Of a stretch of DNA of 64,000 nt, positions 43,257 to 51,777 are shown piece after piece. The first letter of the stretch is position 1. Each line of letters starts with the position of its first letter. Under the pieces are notes generated by a model. It was not told the origin of the DNA and did no database searches. It saw nothing but the letters and a program-made list of their open reading frames with translations. Where the stretch lies: assembly GCA_021151805.1 (NCBI GenBank), contig JAGKWN010000004.1:1-64000 (forward strand), read 5' to 3'. The translations under genes were made by a program, and so were the position numbers. The DNA comes from Cytophagaceae bacterium. Its GTDB lineage: Bacteria > Bacteroidota > Bacteroidia > Cytophagales > Cytophagaceae.

Positions 43257-46200
43257 ATGCATGTTAATCCCCATTTTATGTTTCGATTTTTGATTCCGTT
43301 TTTATTGCTTTTTGTTTCTGTTTTTTCATTTGCCCAGCAAACGAAAATAAAAGCCACGAAGCCACCATACAGATACATTTATGCCGTTACCCGCGAACAA
43401 GCCTGGAAGATCAGTGCCGGCCAATACAGGGAAGTATATACAAAAGATTTTCTAAGCAAGCCGATTGATAGTTTAGCCCTATTTGACAAGGTTCCCGCGA
43501 AGTATGAAACCGGCAGGTATGTATTATTATATCCGGATGAAAAATATGTGCGCGCAAATTTCATCAGCAGTGATAAACATACGGCCTATATCATTGAAAC
43601 ACCGGACGGGATTGGTGTCGCGGTAAAAAATGTCGCACACCTGTCGTTGCAGGAGCTGCAGTTTTATAACGGTGAAACAAAGATTCAGCTTCAGCATAAT
43701 GGGTATTATTATGTGATTCCGCGCGAACTATATAATAAGCGGCTGATGATCGAATACAAGGAAGAATTGTTCTTTGTAGAAGTCCCCAAGACCGTTGATA
43801 AAACACAACACAGCAAGCGTCTATACCAGCGCAAAGGTGAAAGAGGTTTTATACTGACCGATAAATCCAAATATCACATTGGCGATACGGTATTCATGAA
43901 AGGATATTTTTCCCGGTCTTTGTTGCCTAAAAAAACAAAAATTAAAATAGGGTATACTAAGAATTACCGTTTTCAAAAGGTATTTGAAAAGAAGATTGAA
44001 AAAGATGCATACGGCAGTTATGTATGCTACTTTGTACTGCCCGATACATTACCAATAGATCGACAATATCAAATTTATATTGACCAGAAAAGCAGGGCAA
44101 GAATTACGTATTTCAATATTGAAGATTATAAACTGGATGATTTTTTACTGGATGCAGATGTTGATTTTGACGAAAAATATCAGGACTCGCTGACGATTAC
44201 GTTGCAATGCAAAACACCACAGGGAGATCCGCTCAGCGGTGGATATATTTATCTCAACATTGAACCCACTTCCATCCGGCTTACTGGTGCAGAAAAATTA
44301 TATGTGCCTTACTGGAAAATTAGAGACAGCATTCAGGCGCATGGACATACAGCTTATATCTATAAAACCAAAATGCCCGAATTGCCATATGGTAAGTATG
44401 AAATGGATCTTACAGTACGGGTAAGCAATAACGGATTAACTGAAGAAATAAAAAAGGAGTTTGAATATGTATATAAACCTGTTGTAATGACCCATGTTTT
44501 GAAAGGTCATGTAATAGAGTTTAATCCGTATGCTACACCTTCTTCCCCTACATCAGGTTTGGCAATGTACGGTTATGGTTATTATGAAAAAGACACTTTG
44601 CCGGTTTCTTTTCCTTACGTGGTAGATCTGCAGTACCAAAAAATACCGCGGGCTTTTCAGGTTGGACATACGCACATCGAAGTGGATATCGAAAAGATAT
44701 CGGATGAACCGCTTGATATATCCTACGCGGTCCAACAAAATGCAATTAATGTTCAAATAAGCAATCCGTTTCAATTGCCTTTGTCTGTAAAAAATGATGG
44801 TGGCAAATACTTATTCCAGAAAGATGATGCTGAATTATCATTTAGGATTCCCCTGGAAAAAAATCAACTGCTGTATTGCGAATATTTATTTCAGGGAGAA
44901 TATTTTCAGAAACGTTTATTGATCAGTCCGGATTACAAATCCTTGATCATTGATGCAACAATGCCGGATACGATACAGCCAGGAGAGGCTTTAAAAGCAA
45001 GTGTACATGTAAGTGACGTGAATAATAAACCACTTCGTGGAGTAAACCTTACAGCATTGGCGGTTGACAGCCGGTTAGGGCATTCACAAATTCCGGGGCA
45101 GCATGAACTGATTTCGTATGATTATGACATGCTTGCAGAGCAGCATACTGAAACATATGCAGATATCAGTGTTACCACAGGTGATACAGCGATTCTTAAA
45201 AATGTATATGACGCGTATTATCGTTTTTTACATAAAGATAGTATCAATTATTTCCTTATTCCTGAATCTGTAGATTCGCTGACAGAGGCTTTTATCTATG
45301 TACAAAAGAAAGATATCAGTATTCGTCCCGGTTATGTATTTGAAGATGATAAACCCGTGTATTGGTCGGATAATGGAGAGGCATCCGTACAATCCTTTTA
45401 TACTACACCCGGTTATCACTCTTATGAAATCCGTTTGCCGAATGAAACAATCTATATGGATAGTATTTATGTGTATGATGGGTTTAAAAACAATATTCTC
45501 ATACCCATTGATCGTATTTCAAAAAATAAATTCCGCAGACAATCCCGACCGAAACGCCTGACGGAAGAGGAGATTGAAACATTGTATCCGTATGTATATA
45601 TAATAAAGACCGGTGATAAATTTGATCTTATCACAAAAACGAATTTTTATTCGGATGTTCCTTCAAATACAAACATCATCAATGCAGATGCGAACCTGTA
45701 TGTGATCAATAATCTTACAGATAGTGTAATTGTTCATCCCGCAGATTCTGCTTTTGATAAAAAAGAATATAATTATCTGAAACGCCAGCGTTTTGTAAAT
45801 CTTTCCAGGTACCAGGCCAGCATTGATATGAGTGAATTGAAGGCTCTTGAACGGCCCGTATATGTGTTGAAAAATGAATCTTGTGATTTTAATAATAGCA
45901 CGGTTGGCCTACATAAACCTAAGATGTATGCTGATTTATATGTACGGTATTATTTCAAGTATGCAACAGTTATAAAACTACTTAATCATACAGGCGGTCT
46001 TGTTGCTGTTGATTCAAACCGGAGCAGTTATTACTTGTACGTTGACTATTCAAAATTTAACATTGCAGCTGCAGGTGCATACAGGCTTCAGTTTTTCAAT
46101 GCAAAGGGAGAGTTGATACAGGAACAAGCTGTACAAATTGATAGCGCAGGATATTATTTTACAGAAATAATCAGTGACGGTTGTGTGCAGCAAATAAAAG

Positions 46201-48854
46201 AAAAAGTGGCTGCGGATCTTTATTCAGATCAAACGTTAAATTATCCGGCTACTACAATGTTTTACAGGACAAAATATTCCGATTCGTATTACAGCAGAAA
46301 GCGTAGAAGATATACGAGAAGCTTTTACTGGAGTGTGTATGGAGGATTCAATGCCATGAATACACAGTCGCAAGGATTAAGTACAGGGTATCAGCTTGGA
46401 GCAGCGATTGGCAAACAGCTGAGCAGGAAATTGCGTGGGGAAATTCGTTTCAGTTATGGTGAAACAGCATTGTCAGCATCACAGCCTTATCAATATCCAT
46501 ATGCGAAAATAGGTTTAATGGGCTGGTATTCTTTAACACACATAGGATATGATTTTAATTTGTCAGTTGGATCAGGTATCGGCGGTCAGCAACGCTTGGA
46601 TGTGTCGGGTAAGAACCGCGCTGCTTCCATACCGGTTGGTGTAATGTTAACGTATTCCCGCATGCCCTATGCAGAAAGTGCAGGCCTGGAGGTATTATGG
46701 AATAAGGCAATTACAGGGAGTGATTATTCCTATTTAAACCAGGGTGTATGGGAAGTGAACCTCCGTGTTAATTTCAGATTAGGTGGGCGCAGAAGTGTTT
46801 GTTGCCCTTCCAGTTTCTGGGGACCGGGGGATAATATCAGCGTTCGTAATTATTCGACTTCAACAGGTTTGGCTAATAATGATTACCAGGGAATATCACA
46901 TGGTTTAATGGATGATGCTTCTTATGAAGAAGTTGTAGTCGTTGGAAGTTACAGTAAACAAATGGTAGGTCGGACAGATTCGACAGCAACTGTTGAACCA
47001 TCTGAAAATGTTACTTACGAACAGGTGCGATCAAACTTTTATGACCGTGCCTATTGGATGCCATCTTTCACAACAGATGAAAACGGCAATGCGACATTCC
47101 GCGCAAGCTATCCGGATGCATTGACACACTGGGATAATTATATCATTGCATATAATAAAAAACGTCAGTCAAATGTAACGCTGATTCAAAATACTACTTA
47201 CCTGAATAATTATGTGCAGCTGTATGTACCGCGGTTTGTCATTGCCGGCGACAGCTCAAGTGCCAGCTATCATGTACAATCGGATAAGCCATTCACGGTT
47301 AAAAATAGCGTTGACAATGTTGCAACCGCAGAATCAACTGTTGTTGATGGTAATTATTCTTTCTATGTGACAGAGCAGGCAGATACGGTAAACTGTAAAT
47401 CGGTATTGCTGGTCGATGCCAAACAGGTGGATGGTGAACAGCACTTTATACCAGTATATCGGGCAGGTAATGAAACGTACACAGGCATGTATAAATATCT
47501 GGTTGGTGATACACTGTTGAATATAATGAAAGCAGATTCTGTGTTGGAAACAAAGATCTATGTTTCCAATAGTCTGCAGGATCTGGTGCGTATGCAATAT
47601 CAGCAACTGATGGACTACAAGTATGCATGTAATGAGCAAACGGCCAGTAAACTGATTGGTTCTATCGCAGGCAAGCAGTTGAATGGTTCGTATGGAGGGA
47701 AAAATCCGCAACGTTTTTACAGCAAATTGAAATCGAACATCAATGTGGATGATTTGTATGGTTGGTGGGGCGGCGGAAGATCAAGCATGTCAATTTCGGC
47801 TTATGTATTGTATGCCATGCAGCAGTATTATAAAAATGCCGGCATTAATCAGGAGAACGTTTATGTGAAATTGGAAAAAAGTTTACGTGAATCAGCAGTT
47901 CATGATAAAGTTAGTTATTTTACTTATTGGATGATGCAGGAATCAAAATTATCAATGGATGGTATTTTGCTGAAATCTGTTGAACCTAAGAACTATCAGG
48001 AAGAAATTCTGCAGCTACGCATACGTCAACTGCAGGGCGATACGATTACGCGGGCAGAAATTACAAAATATGTAGAGAAAACAATTTTAGGTAATACGAC
48101 TTTAAATGCGGCAACACGATATGAAGCAGCCTGGTATGAGCACGAAGCACTGTATCTGATTGTGCTGCATAGAATGGCGAAAAAAGATTTTCCGGATCTT
48201 GCCGCACAGATCCGCCAGGGATTGGTAGAGAAAGGTTGTTTGTCAGCGTATACGCCAACGTATGTAAAGGCATTATTTATTCAGGAGTTTACTGATTTTA
48301 ATATGGAACAAAAGAGTGCTGCTGTTGTGTCCTTTGATAATGTTACTGTTTCCGGATTTCCTTATACAAAAACGATTCAGGATAATGCCAGTCATACAGT
48401 GAAAATAGACGATGCTGCCGGTATCTATGTTGTTAAGAGTGATAAGCAGATCCGCACAACAGCAATGAAACATGCCGGACTGGATATTGAATATTTCTTT
48501 GAGAGAGACGGACAGAAAATTACTACGCTGCAATCAGGTACTGTTGTTGAACAAGTCGTACAGTTGAATGTTGCCGTGAACTGTTCGTATGTAATGGTTG
48601 AAATACCGATAGCTGCAGGCTGTATACTGGAAGATGTGATCACGTCTAATCCCGGATTGCTCAGCCATAGTGAAACGTTCCGTGATAAAATCATCCTGTA
48701 TTTTACAGACCTTCCTCAAGGTTCGTACACATTCAAGCTTCGTCAGAAAGTATTATTTAAAGGGAATTATCAGTTGAATCCTTGTTCTGTGAACTTGATG
48801 TACTTCCCGATGATACAAACGCAGACAGCGGTACGTAGAATGAAGGTGAATTGA
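43257..48854 (+). CDS. Alpha-2-macroglobulin-like protein with an embedded outer-membrane beta-barrel
   Basis: This giant protein of 1865 residues has a signal peptide ending FAQ (a second start at 43278 is also possible). The N-terminal MG domains include the A2M motif ILTDKSKYHIGDTVFMKGYF (about 200-220). The C-terminal half has the A2M bait-to-thioester region (WMPSFTTDENGNATFRASYP), the thioester motif YACNEQTAS with Cys1458, an alpha-helical thioester domain (about 1440-1680) and the usual end (LPQGSYTFKLRQKV...NLMYFP). Between about residues 1021 and 1178 lies a segment with alternating hydrophobic residues that looks like an eight-stranded barrel (LGAAIGKQLSRKLRGEIRFS, GLEVLWNKAI, VWEVNLRVNFRLGG). 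The segment EEVVVVGSY, typical of SusC-type sequences, follows near 1222. A2M relatives trap proteases; the barrel would anchor this one in the outer membrane (inference). Confidence 0.82.
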   Translation: MHVNPHFMFRFLIPFLLLFVSVFSFAQQTKIKATKPPYRYIYAVTREQAWKISAGQYREVYTKDFLSKPIDSLALFDKVPAKYETGRYVLLYPDEKYVRANFISSDKHTAYIIETPDGIGVAVKNVAHLSLQELQFYNGETKIQLQHNGYYYVIPRELYNKRLMIEYKEELFFVEVPKTVDKTQHSKRLYQRKGERGFILTDKSKYHIGDTVFMKGYFSRSLLPKKTKIKIGYTKNYRFQKVFEKKIEKDAYGSYVCYFVLPDTLPIDRQYQIYIDQKSRARITYFNIEDYKLDDFLLDADVDFDEKYQDSLTITLQCKTPQGDPLSGGYIYLNIEPTSIRLTGAEKLYVPYWKIRDSIQAHGHTAYIYKTKMPELPYGKYEMDLTVRVSNNGLTEEIKKEFEYVYKPVVMTHVLKGHVIEFNPYATPSSPTSGLAMYGYGYYEKDTLPVSFPYVVDLQYQKIPRAFQVGHTHIEVDIEKISDEPLDISYAVQQNAINVQISNPFQLPLSVKNDGGKYLFQKDDAELSFRIPLEKNQLLYCEYLFQGEYFQKRLLISPDYKSLIIDATMPDTIQPGEALKASVHVSDVNNKPLRGVNLTALAVDSRLGHSQIPGQHELISYDYDMLAEQHTETYADISVTTGDTAILKNVYDAYYRFLHKDSINYFLIPESVDSLTEAFIYVQKKDISIRPGYVFEDDKPVYWSDNGEASVQSFYTTPGYHSYEIRLPNETIYMDSIYVYDGFKNNILIPIDRISKNKFRRQSRPKRLTEEEIETLYPYVYIIKTGDKFDLITKTNFYSDVPSNTNIINADANLYVINNLTDSVIVHPADSAFDKKEYNYLKRQRFVNLSRYQASIDMSELKALERPVYVLKNESCDFNNSTVGLHKPKMYADLYVRYYFKYATVIKLLNHTGGLVAVDSNRSSYYLYVDYSKFNIAAAGAYRLQFFNAKGELIQEQAVQIDSAGYYFTEIISDGCVQQIKEKVAADLYSDQTLNYPATTMFYRTKYSDSYYSRKRRRYTRSFYWSVYGGFNAMNTQSQGLSTGYQLGAAIGKQLSRKLRGEIRFSYGETALSASQPYQYPYAKIGLMGWYSLTHIGYDFNLSVGSGIGGQQRLDVSGKNRAASIPVGVMLTYSRMPYAESAGLEVLWNKAITGSDYSYLNQGVWEVNLRVNFRLGGRRSVCCPSSFWGPGDNISVRNYSTSTGLANNDYQGISHGLMDDASYEEVVVVGSYSKQMVGRTDSTATVEPSENVTYEQVRSNFYDRAYWMPSFTTDENGNATFRASYPDALTHWDNYIIAYNKKRQSNVTLIQNTTYLNNYVQLYVPRFVIAGDSSSASYHVQSDKPFTVKNSVDNVATAESTVVDGNYSFYVTEQADTVNCKSVLLVDAKQVDGEQHFIPVYRAGNETYTGMYKYLVGDTLLNIMKADSVLETKIYVSNSLQDLVRMQYQQLMDYKYACNEQTASKLIGSIAGKQLNGSYGGKNPQRFYSKLKSNINVDDLYGWWGGGRSSMSISAYVLYAMQQYYKNAGINQENVYVKLEKSLRESAVHDKVSYFTYWMMQESKLSMDGILLKSVEPKNYQEEILQLRIRQLQGDTITRAEITKYVEKTILGNTTLNAATRYEAAWYEHEALYLIVLHRMAKKDFPDLAAQIRQGLVEKGCLSAYTPTYVKALFIQEFTDFNMEQKSAAVVSFDNVTVSGFPYTKTIQDNASHTVKIDDAAGIYVVKSDKQIRTTAMKHAGLDIEYFFERDGQKITTLQSGTVVEQVVQLNVAVNCSYVMVEIPIAAGCILEDVITSNPGLLSHSETFRDKIILYFTDLPQGSYTFKLRQKVLFKGNYQLNPCSVNLMYFPMIQTQTAVRRMKVN

Positions 48855-48948
48855 TGTGGAATATGTGGGAACCATATTATTAGCAGATCTTAGAAAATGG
48901 TTTTATAATACGATCGATGAAAAAAATGTTAGCATATTTTCTGATAAG

Positions 48949-49410
48949 ATGAATAAAATAATAATTGTTATTATTTGTATTGTAAACTCTACCTGGGCTT
49001 ATGCGCAGGATACCATTCAGCTTACTGGCCGCAAGACTGTACAGGGTTTTAGCTATTTTGTTGATGAAAATCAACATCACATAGGTGTATCAAAAGATGT
49101 TGAAAATGGGTTATATAATTTATTTTATGACAAACTGCTCGTCGGGAGAATAAATAAACTATCAGACAAAGAGTGTTTAATTTATTATGTTTCAGATTCA
49201 ATCGTTGAGGCAATTGAGTATAGGCCTTACTTTAAAATTAAGCTGAAATTAACAGGTCAGGTTTATCAAATAACTTCAATGGAACTATACAAAAAAAATA
49301 TAGATCTTGGTTTTGATTTAAGATCCGAATATTGCTATATAAAAGTTTACGATAAAAAGCATAAAAAGACAACTGAGCTTATGAATATGCTCCCGCTGAG
49401 ATGTTGGTGA
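48949..49410 (+). CDS. Small exported hypothetical protein
   Basis: The product has 153 residues from the ATG at 48949, with a signal peptide MNKIIIVIICIVNSTWAYAQ. The frame extends upstream to a GTG at 48856, but that would place the signal peptide internally, so I prefer the later start. The mature part has alternating beta-type stretches (YNLFYDKLLVGRINKL, FKIKLKLTGQVYQI) and no recognised family. It lies 94 bp after the macroglobulin-like gene and could be a partner, but the gap makes that uncertain. Confidence 0.65.
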   Translation: MNKIIIVIICIVNSTWAYAQDTIQLTGRKTVQGFSYFVDENQHHIGVSKDVENGLYNLFYDKLLVGRINKLSDKECLIYYVSDSIVEAIEYRPYFKIKLKLTGQVYQITSMELYKKNIDLGFDLRSEYCYIKVYDKKHKKTTELMNMLPLRCW

Positions 49411-49489
49411 GATTGTCATCGCAGCTGTTTACGCATGATGCTGTTCATATTTGTAATCCTACAATGTAGCTCTTCGGAATTTTCATTCA

Positions 49490-49598
49490 CCGCGGCGAAC
49501 CGAAGCCATAATGCGCCGCGGCGGAGGATTTGTAATCCTTATTAAATAAAGCGATTACAAATCGCTTTTATCTACGTTCGGGATTATAGATCCCGAAC
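49490..49598. repeat. Palindrome cluster, copy A (GATT-N3-AATC type)
   Basis: Three palindromes with a common core follow each other: AGGATT-TGT-AATCCT (49525-49539), AGCGATT-ACA-AATCGCT (49550-49566) and GTTCGGGAT/ATCCCGAAC (49576-49598). Before them CCGCGGCG (49490-49497) and CGCCGCGG (49514-49521) form another pair. A very similar cluster occurs at 50247-50355. They are REP/BIME-like. The gap 49411-49718 holds no gene, but a weak GTCTGTG palindrome lies at 49621-49648. Confidence 0.75.
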
Positions 49599-49718
49599 AG
49601 CTGCATCAGTGGATTTTCTCACCATGGTCTGTGGCACAAAGAACACGATAGGTGGGAGGTTGAATCAATAAAAGATTAGTAAATTTGAATAGCTTGATTG
49701 CTGTTGCAGCCTAATATA

Positions 49719-50153
49719 CTACCGCTCTATAATGTTTTTACTTTTTACCAAAGCTTTTAATGCTCCGGTAGACCACAGCGCCCAGAAGATCAATACCGGC
49801 TGGAAGAATAAGCGGATCAATCTTTTCTGATCAGTATCTAAGCCAAAAGCATCATGCCTGCCTGTATATTGTGAGAGATTCCCCGGAAATACAAGTACAT
49901 AAAAGATGGCCAGTACAATACCAATGTATACTTTTTGCCTCTTCCAGAAAATCATAGCGAGGCCTAATAATAATTCCGGTATACCGGATAAAAGCACAAC
50001 AAGATCTTTGTCCATTGGCAACCAATCCGGCACCTGTGCCTGGAAATCAACGCGTGCAAAAGAGAAATGTCCGATGGCAGCACCTACCATAAAAACGCCT
50101 AGAAGAATGCGGAATACATCCTGGAAAAAATTGGTGTGAATGTGTGTTTGCAT
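49719..50153 (-). CDS. Small DoxX-family membrane protein
   Basis: The 144-residue protein has four hydrophobic segments, as in canonical DoxX/COG4270-type proteins: FRILLGVFMVGAAIGHFSF, VVLLSGIPELLLGLAMIFW, VYIGIVLAIFYVLVFPGN and LFFQPVLIFWALWSTGAL. The motif IPELLLGLAMIFWKRQK matches the family's xxELxxGxxLL segment. It is much shorter than the five DoxX-like paralogs at 16204-23487 and lacks their soluble domain. Palindrome clusters flank it on both sides. Function unknown; DoxX proteins are linked to redox and sulfur chemistry. Confidence 0.8.
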   Translation of the reverse strand: MQTHIHTNFFQDVFRILLGVFMVGAAIGHFSFARVDFQAQVPDWLPMDKDLVVLLSGIPELLLGLAMIFWKRQKVYIGIVLAIFYVLVFPGNLSQYTGRHDAFGLDTDQKRLIRLFFQPVLIFWALWSTGALKALVKSKNIIER

Positions 50154-50246
50154 AGCTGATGTTTTTATATAGCAGACAGTGTTGTACTACTAATATATAA
50201 TATATAAAACTTTCTGCAGAAAGGCTACTAACTGCAGAAAGCGCTA

Positions 50247-50355
50247 TTCGGAATTTGCAATTCCGAAGCCAGATTATAAGGATTTGTAATCCTTATAAAA
50301 AAACATTGCGATTGCAAATCGCTTTTATCTGAGTTCGGGATTACAAATCCCGAAC
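50247..50355. repeat. Palindrome cluster, copy B (GATT-N3-AATC type)
   Basis: Four consecutive palindromes are seen: TTCGGAATT/AATTCCGAA (50247-50267), TTATAAGGATT/AATCCTTATAA (50274-50298), GCGATT/AATCGC (50308-50322) and TTCGGGATT/AATCCCGAA (50334-50354). The central three bases are TGC, TGT, GCA and ACA. The order and spacing repeat those of copy A. Confidence 0.8.
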
Positions 50356-50395
50356 AGCTTCATTTCGAAGATTTTTATTATCCTCACGTTTCATA

Positions 50396-51772
50396 CTACC
50401 AAACATACACCACTATATACCAAGCCAGTGTTGGTATAAAAAGATAGAACGAAATACTGCTATAAGAAGAAATGAATGGTGTTGTTTTTTTTCTGCGGAT
50501 CAAACGTATGATGTGATAGAAAAGTAAAAACACCAATAGCAGAATCACATTCAGTACAAAAGGGAAGAATAGTAGCACGGTTACATACACACCTGATTTG
50601 ATGGGCTGTCCCAGAAAGATTCCGAAGATTATTCCAATCACAAAAAAGTCGGTAAACAATACAGACCAGTATTTTAATGTTTGTCTGAATCGGTACATAG
50701 CGCTAACCAGCAGCGGTTCTGCTTTACCAGGTTTTCTATTCCAGCTTATTTTTTTTGTACGCTTGAAATAAAGGAAACCACCTGTTATAACGATCAGGGA
50801 TAACAGAATTCCGAAGAAGGAATACAAAATCTTTGTTGTCAATCCGCCGAAGTTTCCGAAGTGATAAGATACACAACTGTTGAGTGCTTTCATTAATTCT
50901 GTTTCTGATTTCCCTGAAAGCTTTATTTTTTCTCCCGTTTTTGTATCCAGTAAGATACGGGTGAATTCACCTAGCGCACCGTTCTTGTAAACCGGGTTGT
51001 TGTAATGGAATTGGATTTTGTCTTTTAAGAACGTAATGTTATTTAAATGTTCCGTGTTATCAGTTTTATAGTAGATTGATTTCTGTAAAAATGTATCAAT
51101 AGAATATGTAAGTTTCTCTATCTGGAAGATATCTGCTTTGAGTGGTCCGCTGAAAGTGGAAGGGAAAGTAATGACCAATGCTGTAGCACCCATAAAGGAG
51201 CAAAAAGCAAGCGAAAGCAAGCCAATGTTGTTATGCCAGTTGGCGAGTGATTTCAATTCAAAGCCTTTTTTCAAAGTAAGAATATTGAAAATGGATTTTC
51301 TGTAGATCCAGAATCCGGTAATGCTGATGCAGATCAACGCAGTGCTTAATATGAAATTGAAGACCATACCTGTGTAACGGGTCATCAGTAAATAGATGTG
51401 CAGGTCTTCAATCACGTGCAGCCATCGGTCCGGTAGCTGCTGCCAGCCCGTTGCTGTATAGTAAAGATGAATTTCATCTTCTATATCATCCTTTCGGAAC
51501 ATGTAGGCTTTATAGGTTTCGTTGCTGTGTGCTGGCGGATAGATGCGTACTAAAAAATAATCAGGAAAGGTTGCAGCAGCTTCATTATAAAGTACATCGT
51601 ATGATTTTACAGGCTGCACTTGTTGCGCAAATAATTCTGGATACACGATTGGTTCAAGTTCTTCTTTAAAACATAAAACAGAACCTGTTACAGATAAGAT
51701 CAACAGACCGATGCCGGCAATGATGCCTGCCCAGGAGTGGATGAGATAAATCTGCTTCTTTGGAATAGCCAT
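50396..51772 (-). CDS. PepSY/PiuB-type membrane protein of siderophore uptake
   Basis: The protein has 458 residues from the ATG at 51772; an upstream TTG at 51781 would overlap the previous stop. It begins IYLIHSWAGIIAGIGLLILSVTGSVLCF, the typical PepSY-associated TM helix. It then has a loop domain (about 45-120), more TM helices with conserved His (WLHVIEDLHIYLL, LANWHNNIGLLSLAFCSFMG) and a cluster of TM segments at the C-terminus. Such proteins often sit beside TonB siderophore receptors and are thought to reduce or release iron from ferric siderophores at the inner membrane. It follows the receptor gene by about 5 bp. Confidence 0.85.
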   Translation of the reverse strand: MAIPKKQIYLIHSWAGIIAGIGLLILSVTGSVLCFKEELEPIVYPELFAQQVQPVKSYDVLYNEAAATFPDYFLVRIYPPAHSNETYKAYMFRKDDIEDEIHLYYTATGWQQLPDRWLHVIEDLHIYLLMTRYTGMVFNFILSTALICISITGFWIYRKSIFNILTLKKGFELKSLANWHNNIGLLSLAFCSFMGATALVITFPSTFSGPLKADIFQIEKLTYSIDTFLQKSIYYKTDNTEHLNNITFLKDKIQFHYNNPVYKNGALGEFTRILLDTKTGEKIKLSGKSETELMKALNSCVSYHFGNFGGLTTKILYSFFGILLSLIVITGGFLYFKRTKKISWNRKPGKAEPLLVSAMYRFRQTLKYWSVLFTDFFVIGIIFGIFLGQPIKSGVYVTVLLFFPFVLNVILLLVFLLFYHIIRLIRRKKTTPFISSYSSISFYLFIPTLAWYIVVYVW

Positions 51773-51777
51773 AAGAA

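Noticed and set aside
48856..48948. GTG start for the small exported protein after the macroglobulin-like gene
   Set aside because: It would bury a clear signal peptide 31 residues inside the chain; the ATG at 48949 is the natural start.
49490..50355. Composite mobile element formed by the two palindrome clusters around the small DoxX gene
   Set aside because: The clusters are in the same orientation, resemble dispersed REP elements and no transposase lies between them.
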